A stretch of 64,000 nt of DNA from Siphonodentalium dalli (lineage: Eukaryota > Mollusca > Scaphopoda > Gadilida > Siphonodentaliidae): contig CP136061.1 in the NCBI GenBank assembly GCA_032622095.1, positions 175,857,692 to 175,921,691 of the forward strand, written 5' to 3'. Below, piece after piece: positions 1 through 10,553 of the stretch; positions within the stretch are counted from its first letter, which is position 1, and every line of letters starts with the position of its first letter. The notes under the pieces are model-generated. The model did no database searches. It was given only the letters and a program-made list of their open reading frames with translations, and had not been told where the DNA came from. The translations under genes were made by a program, and so were the position numbers.

Positions 1-110
1 TTTAAAGTGATTTGACAAGTACTGACTATTGTAGTCTTCGGAGGTCCAGTATTTTCCGACTTTAAATTCAGGTGAGTACTCCACAGTCATTGACTGTCTT
101 GTTTCCAAAA
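1..110. repeat. Dispersed repeat, copy 1
   Basis: This stretch is alignable by eye with 16323-16432. Both start near CTTTTAAAGTGATT, share a 'CTGACT..T..GTCT' block and end in the identical CCACAGTCATTGACTGTCTT. It is a degenerate interspersed repeat lying in the TMTC3 intron upstream of the first visible exon. The following 111-430 shows nothing I can name. Confidence 0.5.
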
Positions 111-430
111 TTTACCACAAAAAAAAACATGGCCACCATCATTGAATTTAATTGTGAATCCATCAGCACACCCTGCAGCCCACATTTATTGGAGAATTGT
201 TTTGAAACTTTACAGGCTTGTTTTGGATCACCTCTAGATGGGAGCTATTGACCAATGTCAATAATTCTTGTGTGACAGATCCACGAGCGCCATCTTCCGA
301 TGCGCACCCTTTGTTGTTTCTGTTTTTTTTGGTAATGATTGAGTTGTAAAATATCACAGTTTATTAGTCTGATAAGCATTTCAAGACCAATGAGTCAATG
401 AGCCACCATTGTCGGAATATTTCAAACACG

Positions 431-572
431 TTATTCTGTTTCCTGTCAGGGTGCATGGTGTCATGTTCCCAGCCTGTAAATTATATTCAACCTTGCTGCT
501 GGTGCGACTCCACTGAATATAAATTCCAGGCTGGGAACATGACCCCATGTACCCTGGCAGGAAACAGAATAA
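431..572. mobile_element. 142-bp hairpin MITE
   Basis: The stretch folds on itself almost end to end. The left arm begins TTATTCTGTTTCCTG and the right arm ends CAGGAAACAGAATAA. The arms of about 60 bp pair with a few mismatches around a short loop near 495-515. This is the form of a non-autonomous inverted-repeat element. No clear target-site duplication is seen, so the superfamily is not assigned. Short ORFs on both strands are products of the palindrome. Confidence 0.6.
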
Positions 573-753
573 CTTATACTGTTCAAATAACAATCTTACC
601 CTCCAGAATGTCATCTCGAAAATCGATGTGCAATGTGCATCTTTAAAGGCCTAATATTCACAACAATGATGGTAATTCTTCTCAAACATGTATGTGTGTT
701 TAATATAGACTTGATAACTCGATAACTGCTCGACTGATCTGACTCAAATTTGT

Positions 754-1936
754 GGGCCTACTTAGTCCAAGTCTTCTTGTACTAAAACCAGCTAAGATAT
801 TGGGATGGCGATTTGCTGTTTTTAGTCCAAGCCCGCTTGCATACCATTCTTATGACACGACTTACGCCCACGATCTGTGGCGGGAATTTGTGGTGTATTT
901 TACTCGATTTACCTAGCAAATCAATACATGATGCTATATACATCGCAAAGGCTTACATCTTATGGTCATAATGGTGTATAATAATCTAACTTTAATGTTA
1001 AATTACACATAGAATATTCCGGTTGATTGCCACACACATCGATTTGTTTCTCTGTTTGTTTACGTTTTAACCGAAAGCCGAAGTGGTCCGAATAAGTTCG
1101 GCATAATCCGCTGTTTGTTCTGGGAATTCTGGTTTCCGTTTCTATATATAGCGCGGGTTTTCCGAACAAAAATGGCGAAAACCGATCGCCCGAAAGTCCA
1201 GTTTTCTATGTGCTTTCAGAACAATTCCCGCACTAAAAACTTAATGACATAATGGAGGATCAGAACGGTAGTTTTGTTGACAATTTTCGCAAGCAACTTG
1301 TCAAAATTGGAGCAAATTAGAAGTCTTGTGTTTGACTTGCCATGCGTGTGATGTGCATTTGACATCTGTGTTGATAAAATAATCGGAGAACCGAATCACA
1401 CAGTTTCGAAATATAGTTCTTCCGTTTTAGTGGGACTTTTCAAACTTAAGGTTCATTTATTTAGTGTATTACATTTATATCTCCAATGTTTAATTAATCT
1501 ATTTATTATTTTATTTATTGACACACATAATTACGATTACAATGGAGAATTCATCGTAATTTGCGTTGTTGTCCAAAATCTATGGAATATTTTCAACGGA
1601 AAATGCCGAACACAGTTCGCGAGGTCAACCGAGTTCGCATACTTTTAAAAAATTGTAAACATTGAGGTAAATGTCTCTTTTCGCATTAAATTACCGTTTT
1701 AAATTCACAACTGATGTGGGTTTCAGATAAAATAGCATGTCTTCTGCGGAAAATATCCGTTTATTGTCGCAATTGTGATATTTTATTTCATATAATTGTG
1801 GTTTTATTTGAGCGGGTCACTAACGATTAACTCGTGTCAAAGGAGACCATGGGCCTGGAACTCGGACTAAAGACCGGCACCTCCATCCCAATATCTTAGC
1901 CGGTTTTAGTACGAGAAGACTTGGACTAGGGCCTAC
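754..1936. repeat. Inverted repeat arms 754-808 and 1883-1936
   Basis: A 55-bp arm (GGGCCTACTTAGTCCAAG through to ATATTGGGATGG) at 754-808 reappears inverted at 1883-1936, separated by about 1.07 kb. The interior is AT-rich and shows no recognisable gene. The right arm runs straight into the tandem repeat at 1930-2300, and the bases before the left arm match one unit of that repeat. The two structures therefore probably belong to one element. Confidence 0.5.
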
Positions 1937-2300
1937 TTTGATCCCGGAACAATATGGACATTTCTAATTTCACGTGGAACCATGTCCTTGACCTTAACCT
2001 CGCTCATATAGGCATGTTTCTGTACCTCGACCGATCCGACTCAAATTTGAAATGTAGGCCTACTTTTATCCCGGGAACAATATGGGTGGGTCCTATTTCA
2101 CGTGTGACCGTGTCCTTGACTTCACTCATATATGCTCATATAGGCATGTTTCTGGACCTTGACTGATCTGACTTAAATTTGGTATGTCGGCCTACTTTGA
2201 TCCCGGGAACAATATAGGTGGGTCCAATTTCGCGTGCGACTGTGTCCTTGACCTTGCTCATATACGCTCATATAGTCATGTTTCTGGACTGATCGAACAA
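1930..2300. repeat. Tandem repeat, about 130-bp unit, three copies
   Basis: Three diverged units begin GGCCTACTTTGATCCCGG near 1930, 2057 and 2189. Each continues through 'GTCCTTGACCT' and 'GCTCATATAGGCATGTTTCTGG'-like segments. They create runs of reading frame with no protein resemblance. 2301-2729 holds ordinary AT-rich intron sequence running into the acceptor of the exon at 2730. Confidence 0.6.
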
Positions 2301-2729
2301 TAGTTCCCAGATGGAGGCAATCACAAAGAAATCCCTAAATAGCCTGGACGAAGTCGGGCACATCAGCTCGTTAGAATATAATTATGACAGTGAGATAAAC
2401 ATGGGTGATAAGGGAGGGGGGTTGAACAATTTTGTCAACATAAAATATATTTTATGTGATAAAATGGATCTCAAATTCATCGTAATTCTATACAAATTTT
2501 TTAAACCTCGTATATATTTGATTCGAGCCTCGTTAAAAGGTTAGTACAGTCGGTTAATATTTTCTTTTATAGAATTGCGATTCATTAGAGATCCTCCATA
2601 TAAGAGGGGCTTTGGCATAAACAAAAATTTAATATACCAATCGATTTCACTGGCTGGTTTACATTGAAGGAAGCTTGTTCTCTATATAAACCCATATTTA
2701 AATTAATTGTTAGAAATTCTGATTTTCAG

Positions 2730-2867
2730 GAGATCTGAATATACCTTATTTCGATCTGGGCTGGTGGTGACACAGACAAATGCTAAGATGTGGAATAATG
2801 TTGGGCATTCTCTTGAAAAAGAGGAGAGATGGTCTGAGGCAATAGAATACTTCCAGAAGGCTGTCAG
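2730..2867 (+). CDS. TMTC3: TMTC3-like internal exon (TPR region), partial gene
   Basis: This 138-bp exon encodes RSEYTLFRSGLVVTQTNAK followed by MWNNVGHSLEKEERWSEAI and EYFQKAV. That is one TPR-type helix pair in the lumenal TPR array of TMTC proteins; the 'SEYTLF..AL.....NAK.WNNVGH.LE' pattern matches vertebrate TMTC3. TMTC1-4 are ER membrane proteins that O-mannosylate cadherin-type domains: the N-terminal membrane part carries the catalytic function and the C-terminal TPRs face the ER lumen. Boundaries come from a TTTTCAG acceptor ending at 2729 and a CAG|GTATGA donor at 2868. The exon ends with two bases (AG) of a split codon. The next exon starts with T to give Ser, so the phases fit. 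TPR repeats are common, but the match across both exons makes the family call firm. The paralogue assignment is from memory of the family. Confidence 0.87.
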
Positions 2868-3308
2868 GTATGAAATTATAATTTGTTCCTCAAGCTGAAC
2901 TGACGTCATTGGTTTGCTTATGTTGTCAATCATAGAATAGTCCACAATTCCTTTGAAAGCCCGATACAGCTGAGATTTATTGTTGGATATGCGCTGTTTT
3001 CATCTCTATGCTCAGGGTTTCTGATACCATGGCTGTTGAGCAGCCTCATTCCTCTCCCCAACCTTGGCTTCTTATTGGGCCACAACACATAGACCGAGCT
3101 TAACCACATTTTTCCCCAGGAAGGAGGACCACTGACACTGACGATTAACAGGTCACAAAGAATCATGGGTTCCATCCATCTGTCAGTTAGTCCAACCATC
3201 CATCCATCCAGCTGTCTGTCAAAACTTAAAACTTTGGAGCTCTATATCTCAGATCATTCTTGATATGAATGATCTTGCTGATGAACCATCATGGTGTATT
3301 GAGGCATC

Positions 3309-3846
3309 ATGTCAAAAGTAAATCAGTAATTCCACCAGTAATAACGGCTGTAGAGCTATTTACCGACAGTATTACAGATGAAAAATAACCCGTGGATTAC
3401 CGATAGATGCAAGAACAATTACAGGTGAAATTTTCTATGGAATTACTGATGGACAGTTGTCCTTTTACTGGAGAAAATACCGATGGAAGGCTACAAATTA
3501 CCGACGGAATTACCATTAAGGTACCACTTCAAAACTAAAATGGTAATACTGCCTGAAATACCTGCTGTAGAGGTATTAGCAGTGGTGTTACCGATAGAAC
3601 ATTACCGGTTTATTCAAGAATAATTACCGATAAAATTACCAATGGAATTACCGATGAAAGGCTATAAATTACCGATGGAATTACTGGCGAAAATTACCGC
3701 TATACTGGATCAAAATTACTGATAAAATTTGCTGGTGAAATATTACCAATGGAATTACCGGTGAAAATTACCGAAAACAGGATCAAAATTACTGATAAAA
3801 TTTACTGGTAAAATTACCAATGGTCAGGTTGCAAATTACCAGTGAA
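3309..3846. repeat. Left array of family F1 (TTACCG / TACCGGTA units)
   Basis: About 40 irregular units such as ATTACCGATGGAATTACCG and ACCGGTGAAAATTACCG fill the stretch. An outer-end motif, CTTCAAAACTAAAATGGTAA, lies at 3528-3547. The inverse of that motif closes the matching array at 19051-19075. A weaker copy of the end motif (GTCAAAAGTAAATCAGTAAT) lies near 3311, so two ends may be nested here. The arrays at 3309-3846 and 18560-19075 are in inverted orientation, as the subterminal repeats of one large DNA transposon would be. Confidence 0.6.
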
Positions 3847-3850
3847 ATAT

Positions 3851-4208
3851 TAGGGACCGTCGCGAAATGCAAAAACCGATACCGACCGATAACCGATACC
3901 GACCGATGACCGATTGTAATAAATTCATCGGTCATTTTATTGGTTCCCTCGGTCATTCTATCTGTTCCATCGGTCCTTCTATCGCTTCCATCGGTCGTTT
4001 CATCGGTCATTCTATCGGTTCCATTGGTTATTCATCGGCGACTGATACGACGACGTTACAGCGACGTTACAGCGACCTCGCCAAAACACATGTGTCAGTC
4101 GTGTTTTGGCAACGTCGTTGTATCAGTCGCCGATGAATAACCGATGGAACAGATGAATAACCGATGGAACCGATAGAATGACCGATGAAACGACCGATGG
4201 AAGCGATA
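3851..4208. mobile_element. Snap-back element, family F4 (ACCGAT units)
   Basis: The left end reads TTA then GGGACCGTCGCGAAATGC, then ACCGATACCGACCGATAACC. Units of the type TTCATCGGTCATTCTATCGG run to about 4045, and the inverse units (ACCGATGGAACCGATAGAAT) run from about 4125 to 4205. At the centre, CATCGGCGACTGATACGACG (4034-4053) pairs with the inverse at about 4117-4136. The element is thus a long hairpin of about 360 bp. The left terminus resembles the GGGACC end of F1 and sits on a TTA. No matching right terminus is visible, so it is probably truncated. Confidence 0.6.
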
Positions 4209-4210
4209 AT

Positions 4211-5189
4211 CGTGCATATAACCTTGAAATCTATGCTTATAAAGTCAATTCAAATGACTATCGCGCTGAGCATATTATACATATTTATCCATGCACTGTA
4301 GTTTATCTATAGTTATACACGCAAAATATTGTTTGAGAGAAATCACTTACTATCATAGCCTAGTCCGATAGGCCTATATAGGTCTCAATCCGTAATTAGA
4401 CATGTATTTACCCATACCGAGAAAGAATTTAATTGTGTTTATAAATGAATGTGTCATACTTTATCAGTTTATTGGTATAATCGCTACCTCACTTCCCGTT
4501 CGCGAAGGGTAATATTTCTTTACGGAAAATTATTGACCTATATAAATTTCCCCGCATTCAAATGACGGCAACTTGTGAAGTTTTATGAAAACTTTCGGAC
4601 AGTTGTCAAATGACCAGCTGTACATAATAGGGCCTACTGCATTGAAAACGATTGCATTGATCTTTGCCGACGAATCAGTCATGTTCGCGTGCTTACCGGA
4701 ATACACATCTGTGGGGTGCCAGTGTGGGGTTCCTTTTAGGCACAAGATATTTTCGTTTTAATTATCTCAATCAAACACTCAATAATGCCATAATCCAACA
4801 ATTTTATTTTAGAGGTTTTATAAAATATATGGATCATTGAAAGTGTAATAAAATGTTACTTTATAGTTGGGAAGCGCCCCACCCAGACATTTACCCACCG
4901 GAATTTTCCCACCCTGCTAATAAAATGCAGACATCAAAGAATGTTTTGACTGATCAGTGAAGCCTGGTCAGTGAGGCCATCTCAAGCGATGTCAACTCAG
5001 CCGATGTAATGTTTTGACAGACACGAAAGCGTGTTCTGACAAACATGAAAGAGTGTTTTGACGATAGTTTGGGAAAATGAACGCAGTTGAAACAATGTTG
5101 TGACAATTATGATCACAGTATGAATTCTAGTGAGTGAACTCTAGACAGCTATATAACCTTAGCAAAGTTATCATGGAATCATATCTTCA
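4211..5189. other. Intron sequence without recognisable features
   Basis: This is AT-rich sequence. A 71-codon open frame on the - strand (4530-4745) has no protein family I recognise and no convincing splice sites. The poly-purine/pyrimidine content is ordinary. It directly precedes the FLYWCH remnant. Confidence 0.4.
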
Positions 5190-5345
5190 ATCGTGGAACT
5201 GATTAAGAACAATCGTGGTGGTGACAAATTATGTTTCAAAGGTCATGCTTATACCAAAAAGAAAGTCAACAAATCGTCAATCAGATGGGAGTGTTCGCAG
5301 TGACGAGCTCTCACATGCAAGGGGTGTGTCACAACTGATGACGAG
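5190..5345 (+). pseudogene. FLYWCH zinc-finger exon, with in-frame stop
   Basis: Reading 5190-5300 gives IVELIKNNRGGDKLCFKGH, AYTKKKVNKSSIRWECSQ, then TGA at 5301-5303, then RALTCKGCVTTDDE up to 5345, where a consensus donor GAG|GTAAGT follows. The spacing RGG.KL...GH.Y.......RWEC......C fits a FLYWCH zinc finger; the final His of the domain would lie in another exon. FLYWCH domains occur in host DNA-binding proteins and in proteins carried by MULE-type transposons. The TGA falls where an Arg (CGA) is usual, so one C-to-T change explains the break. A possible next exon starts after TTTTAG at 6298 in the same phase (TKRETSVDSKHTVW...), but I do not recognise it. The remnant lies between F1 and F8 end arrays, so it may be captured or transposon-derived. 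Confidence 0.55.
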
Positions 5346-5589
5346 GTAAGTCTCAATTTCCACGATGTTAATTCATTTTCTGAGAAACAGATATAAAGAG
5401 CGTTCTTAGTTAATTATCCAATAATATGTGCGCAAATTTCCATAAGGCGCCTTTAATTTGATATGTTTTTAATATGTAAAAACTCAAACATCGGGGCCTC
5501 ATTACGCACTGTCTTTAGGGAATTTCTGTAAAAAAAAATGTTGTTTCGCTGCGAGAACATGGCAGACACTTTTTAGGGACATATTTTGG

Positions 5590-6135
5590 GTTACAGTCAT
5601 TTCGTACCCTCGCAATTTCGTACCCTACCAACTCGTACCCGATTTGGTCATCTCGTACCCTCTGGTCGTGAGTCATTTCGTACCCTGTGAGTCATCTCAT
5701 ACCCTCCTTCAGAAATGACAAGAAGAGCACCATAACACCAGACAATGCACTCTAAACGATGAGCGAAGCCTAACATAACATCGTTTGGATTCTGGTGGGC
5801 TTCTGTGTCATTTCATGGAGGTAAAACATGACATGCAAGGGCAGGAAAATACTCACGAACAGAAGCTACGAGATGACCAAATAAGTTACGAGTTGGCAGT
5901 TACGTAAGCCCCCCCATAAATCATTCAATATACATACCATCAACCATAAGCTATGCATGATTATCATATTGGCATTTGCAGATGTTGCATACCTGAATCG
6001 TCCAGAACTGGTGATGAAAACAAGGGAAACAACGTCAAGAGTGAATTTGGTGCGGGAGAATATGTTATCTATCATGTATTACCATTAACTTTATCACATA
6101 CAATTTGGTACCCTCAGTCTGCGGGTACTAAATGA
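5590..6135. repeat. Left array of family F8 (GTCA..TCGTACCC units)
   Basis: Five to six units of the type AGTCATTTCGTACCCT, with ATCTCGTACCC and AACTCGTACCC variants, lie at 5597-5705. They sit behind TTTTTAGGGACATATTTTGG at 5565-5584. Inverted, weaker copies follow at about 5866-5890 (TACGAGATGACC, TACGAGTTGGC) and near 6108-6135. The inverted terminal array of the same family is at about 17785-17915. The intervening unit-free sequence shows nothing else. Confidence 0.55.
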
Positions 6136-8639
6136 CCAACATAAAATATTAATTCAGTTCACAGACCATTTATAATTTCTTTTTAGAAATGGTTATACAA
6201 AATGTTTGTTTGACAATTTGAATTGGGTCTAAAGACTTTTTATGAACAATCTATACATTGAAAATACTTTAATTTAAACTAATTTCTGTTTTATTTTAGA
6301 CGAAAAGAGAAACGTCAGTTGATAGTAAACATACCGTATGGATAGATGTGAATAGCGCGACAGTCCATAGAGCAATGGCAGCATTTTCTGATATTTTTAC
6401 CGCGAAATCACAAGTCGCGCCTTAAACCACGCCCACTAACTAACTCTGATTCCCATTGGTCATTACAATATCTTGTCACGTTAAGGACAGGTGTCACACC
6501 TCTCTTTGTCTTCATCTAAATGAACACCTCCCAAGATGAGGGAAACCTCTAATCCTCATTATGTTGTGTTCAAATAAAGTTATTTACATAAAAACAATGA
6601 TTAAAAATGAAATTGAAGAGGTTAAACGTAAAATATGCGTTTATCGCTGGATTTGGAAACTAAATTCACAAGATAACTATCACAGAAAACTTCCACCGCC
6701 GACTTATTCTCGTTATTTTATAAAAATGTTAATGCATTTTTGTTTCATTCGAGGTTCTAAGTTGTAACTGAGACAGACCGTCCAGAATCATTCCAAAGAG
6801 TCAATGAATAAATTTAATGTATGTCCATATGCATTCTCTCTTCCTATTTATAATAAGATGGCAAATATTACCTGCAGTATATTGAACCATAAAATATATG
6901 ATTTAAAAACAATAGTGTATCTATTTATGACTACATACACAGACATACATATACATAACAATCACTATTTTAAAACAGCATGACCTGTTGTCTTTTTCAT
7001 CATTCTGAACTTCTACCTGATAAACGATTGTTATGTATATGACGTTCTTGAACTGTTGACAATTCATCGCATGGTTTGTTTTTGCCCCTAAAAGAATAGT
7101 CAAATATAGACAGACTTTGTTCTTATACAATTCAGAAATATGGCATAAACAGTATGGTATTGTAAATTTTCCCCTTTATTATGTAAGCAAAAGCAAAAAA
7201 ACGTAACGTTACCTGGCCTTTGTTTAGATCCGGACATGGTAACATAAAAATAGTTATTTGTTACTGCTTTCCTGATATGGAAAAAAAAGAAGAGCGTTTA
7301 TATCATTTGTGTGTGATTAGAATTGCGCTGTGTTATGTAAAACTTCTTTAACACGAGCAGGCTCTTGTTTACTACACCATCGTACGTCTTGATGACAATA
7401 TAATATTTAGCGCTGATTATGTTTGGCATATGAACAAAGCTATATATATTTTAATATTCCTTCTGTTGATGGTGATTTGAACAAATATGAATATTTCTGC
7501 AACGAACGCCGCCCGTGCCTTTAAATATGTTTACACTAAAATGGTTCAATAAATACAAGACATGCTTAACAAGGGCTTATTAATATGCAAGTCGATCATT
7601 GTAATTTTTACTAGGCTGGCAAAAATTCAAAACGCATTAAAACTTCTTCTTTTTATAGTCGATATCTGGCCATCACAAGTTCATATTAATTATATCGTGC
7701 CTTGGGTCCGATATAATTATTTTTCTGATTGTTGTTTTATGATGTCCAATCCGACAGGGCCTCTTTAATATAAAATAATCAAGATCTCACAGAAGATGTT
7801 AAAAATAAAATATATACTCGATATATGATATCACAGAGAAAGAAGAGTAGTATATATAACGCCATTGATGCCAGCTATTTCGCACCTTTAATGTGTTAAA
7901 CGTCTCTCACACATGTATAAAGGTGGACGCTCTTTATTCATTGTGCCAAAAACATTCCCTGTTCTTTTTTTCCATTTCTGACTGTTTCTGGTGTAATTTG
8001 TTTTACCACGTTGGTGGATTTAATCAAATGCGCGCACAGTCCTCGTGATGTGCACATGTACATGCATGGTAAATAGTATAAACATTTTTTATTTCCAATT
8101 CCAAACAAATAACATAATATACAAATGACACATAAATGCAAAATAGAAGTCTTAATATAATTATGGACACAATTATCAGACAAGTCCGATGGCTTATATG
8201 AAGTATTCTCCCATTTGGCTACATGCCCCCGTCCCCAAATAAGTGATGGGAAGGATTGAAAATAAAGGTTTTCGGAGAATTGGAGATATATAACATAATC
8301 TGAGTTAGGTGTACATGGGAGAAAAGGGAAGAAGATATAGTGTTTTGGATAACAGGCGGCAGAGAAAGAAAAGAAAGAGATGGTAATCCCTTCAACATAG
8401 TATGCGGGTGGGCACATGCAGAGTCGGGTTGTACATGTATAACGTGCTCTGTTGCCCTCGCTCTTTATTAGGAGTTTGGGGAACGGACCTGGGAGGATTT
8501 CGAAGAGGCAAAGCCTCTCCAATACAACCCACTTTGCAAAATTTTGGATGAGAATGGGATACATCGCACATGACGGGGTGAACATAAAATGAAAAATGCT
8601 TTCTTTTTCTATCTGTTTTCTGTTGATGTTGCTGTTGGA
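6136..8639. other. AT-rich intron sequence, no assigned genes
   Basis: I see no gene here. The longest open frame (- strand, 7938-8585) has a composition with many Phe, Tyr and Cys and no recognised motif. It lies directly downstream, on the same strand, of the decayed coding stretch at 8640-9065, so part of it could be a 3' continuation or untranslated region. The recurring word ACGCTCTTTATT occurs at 7927-7938, and CGCTCTTTATTA at about 8457-8470. Confidence 0.35.
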
Positions 8640-9065
8640 GGTGATGACATAGCCATAACTGCTTTGTATTTGGCTATTTCTTCTTTAGATTTGGCTATGT
8701 CCTCTTGTGCACCTCTGAGTATGTTCTCAATCTCGGCCGCCGAGTAGAAGCCGGTGATGTTGTTGTTGGTGATGCTGGTCGTGGTGGCAATGGATGACTC
8801 CTGGCTGATGTATTCCGGAAGAGTCTGTCTCCATCACGGCATCAGCAGCGGCAGCTTGCTGGGTTACGTTAGTCAGCACTCCAGCGGGGAGGGGTTGTCT
8901 GGGCGTCTCTCAGACCTCTCCCGGACTGGACTTGCGGTACCATCATCGGTGGTACGCAGGCGACCAACAGTCTTCGCAGCCCAGTGGGAAGGGGCAGCCA
9001 GCCGACCAACAGCTGCCTTCTTCTTTCTCCACTCAGCCCTCCGAGCTGATAAATTGCATGATTAA
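8640..9065 (-). pseudogene. Decayed coding remnant, possibly a Myb/SANT-type transposon accessory protein
   Basis: On the - strand two protein-like runs appear in different frames. An upstream run (about 9060-8890) contains RRAEWRKKKAAVGRLAAP. A downstream run (about 8822-8640) contains ATTTSITNNNITGFYSAAEI followed by ENILRGAQEDIAKSKEEIAK and YKAVMAMSS, with a stop soon after. The second run looks like the Lys/Glu-rich helical tail found in Myb/SANT-like proteins, which Harbinger elements encode beside their transposase. Frame changes and stops (TGA and TAA near 8894-8886) show it is broken. The base composition is more GC-rich than its neighbours. A Harbinger-like element begins a few bases away at 9069. 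The family assignment is tentative. Confidence 0.35.
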
Positions 9066-9068
9066 GGC

Positions 9069-9756
9069 CAAAAAAAAAAAGTGTTTTGGTTCTCGGGCAA
9101 TTTTTTTTTCAAATCAATGAGGGAGGGAGGGTTTTATTTTTATTTTTTATTTTTTTCTGCGCATAGTAAGCATGGACAAAGATACCTTCCTCTGTCTAGT
9201 AATAACCAGAAAGGTAGAGGGAACTGTTATGCATATAAACTCATTTAGTCTTATATAAAAATGACATTGTACTACCAGTGTATGACTGGGATTACCTAAC
9301 AATATATAATGCCCCTGACATTAACTACTGTTATTGTTGTCTAAAAACTGATAACTCCCCATTCTAATATGTGATCCTGAATTTAGTCCTGTGCCTTTCA
9401 ATTGTATAAAGTTACAATTAGTGTAAGTTGTTCACAATGACTAATTGTAAGAAGAGCATGAGGATCAGCTAATCATTTTCTTAATTGTAGTCATCTACTT
9501 TATGTTGTAAGCCTGCAAGTCACTTTTTAACATATTACATGTTAGAGCTCAATGCACACTAATATTCAACACATATCTGCTATGGACATGGTGATTAAAT
9601 CCCCCCAAAAAAAAAAAAAAAAAAAAATTTTTTTTAAATTTTTTTTTTTCGTAAGTTTTTTTGTCGTAACATCGGGCATTGCAATAAAAAGGCCAATGCG
9701 GCCCTTTTTATTCAATGCGGCGGTGCCTGAGAACCAAAACCTTTTTTTTTTTTGGC
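9069..9756. mobile_element. PIF/Harbinger-like non-autonomous element, copy 1
   Basis: The ends are inverted: GGCCAAAAAAAAAAAGTGTT at the left and AACCTTTTTTTTTTTTGGCC at the right. Subterminal blocks GGTTCTCGGGCA and TGCCTGAGAACC pair with each other. TAA flanks both ends (left GATTAA|GGCC, right GGCC|TAATAA), matching the 3-bp TWA target site of PIF/Harbinger elements. A left internal block TCAAATCAATGAGGGAGGG is shared with the element at 12672. The ORFs inside have low-complexity Lys/Phe content and are not genes. Confidence 0.7.
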
Positions 9757-10027
9757 CTAATAAAGAGCGTTTATTGTCAGATCAGATAGATATGTGAGAA
9801 TATTGGCGCAAAGAGGTAACATGACACAGGGAATGTCACACAATAAGGAAGGTGGAATTGAATAATGAAAAACAGTATTCTGGTACTGATGAAATAACAA
9901 CTGCAATAGCCATATTAGGATAAAGCAGTATTAATGATGAATACACTTAGTTCGACAGAGGGTAATCTGGTGCCAAAGATAGATGCGGTTGATATCAATT
10001 GTTCATAAAAGACAAGTTCCATATTAA

Positions 10028-10319
10028 AGGTACTCAATCCGATCAGACGCTCCTAAACTACTATTTCTTTGGCAAATATTTGATTCGAGTCGAGGAACCC
10101 ACCCATCAAAGCTCAGATTGATTAGATATCGATGTTTGAAATGTGCTGTTTCTGTTGTTTGTGGCCCAATCTTTTCGAGTACCACATGCTAAAAACGGAC
10201 AAATTGCGGCTGTAAGATGGATAACTCTAAAATCAAGTTGTTACCACTTTGTCAAATATTTTTTACCCCCGAAGCCAAATAAATAGTAATTTAGGAGCGC
10301 CTGATCGGATTGAGTACCT
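10028..10319. mobile_element. 292-bp MITE with TTAA target duplication
   Basis: Inverted arms of about 50 bp start AGGTACTCAATCCGATCAG and end CTGATCGGATTGAGTACCT. TTAA lies on both sides (10024-10027 and 10320-10323). TTAA duplication points to the piggyBac or Kolobok superfamilies. A degenerate related arm (TTTGGGAGCGTTAATTCGGAT) lies near 10860-10885. The flanking stretches 9757-10023 and 10324-10553 hold nothing else recognisable. Confidence 0.7.
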
Positions 10320-10553
10320 TTAAAAGGTAAGTCCCAAACAATTATAGTCAATTAACCTACAATGAAGTGACACCATGCACTCTGCTTAGTGAACGTTTTT
10401 CCTGCAATTGCCCGTAAGACAATATGAAGCATTGTTTGTTGTTTCAACAATTTTGGACTGTCCTATTTGAGATTGTAATTCTATAATCCTCACACCTACA
10501 CCTACACCACTTTTAATAATTAATCCAGATGTGTCCGTTGTGTTTACATCACG

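Noticed and set aside
7938-8585. 215-codon - strand open frame
   Set aside because: It is the longest simple frame, but the composition is biased and no motif or splice context is seen. It is more likely 3' sequence of the decayed stretch upstream, or chance.
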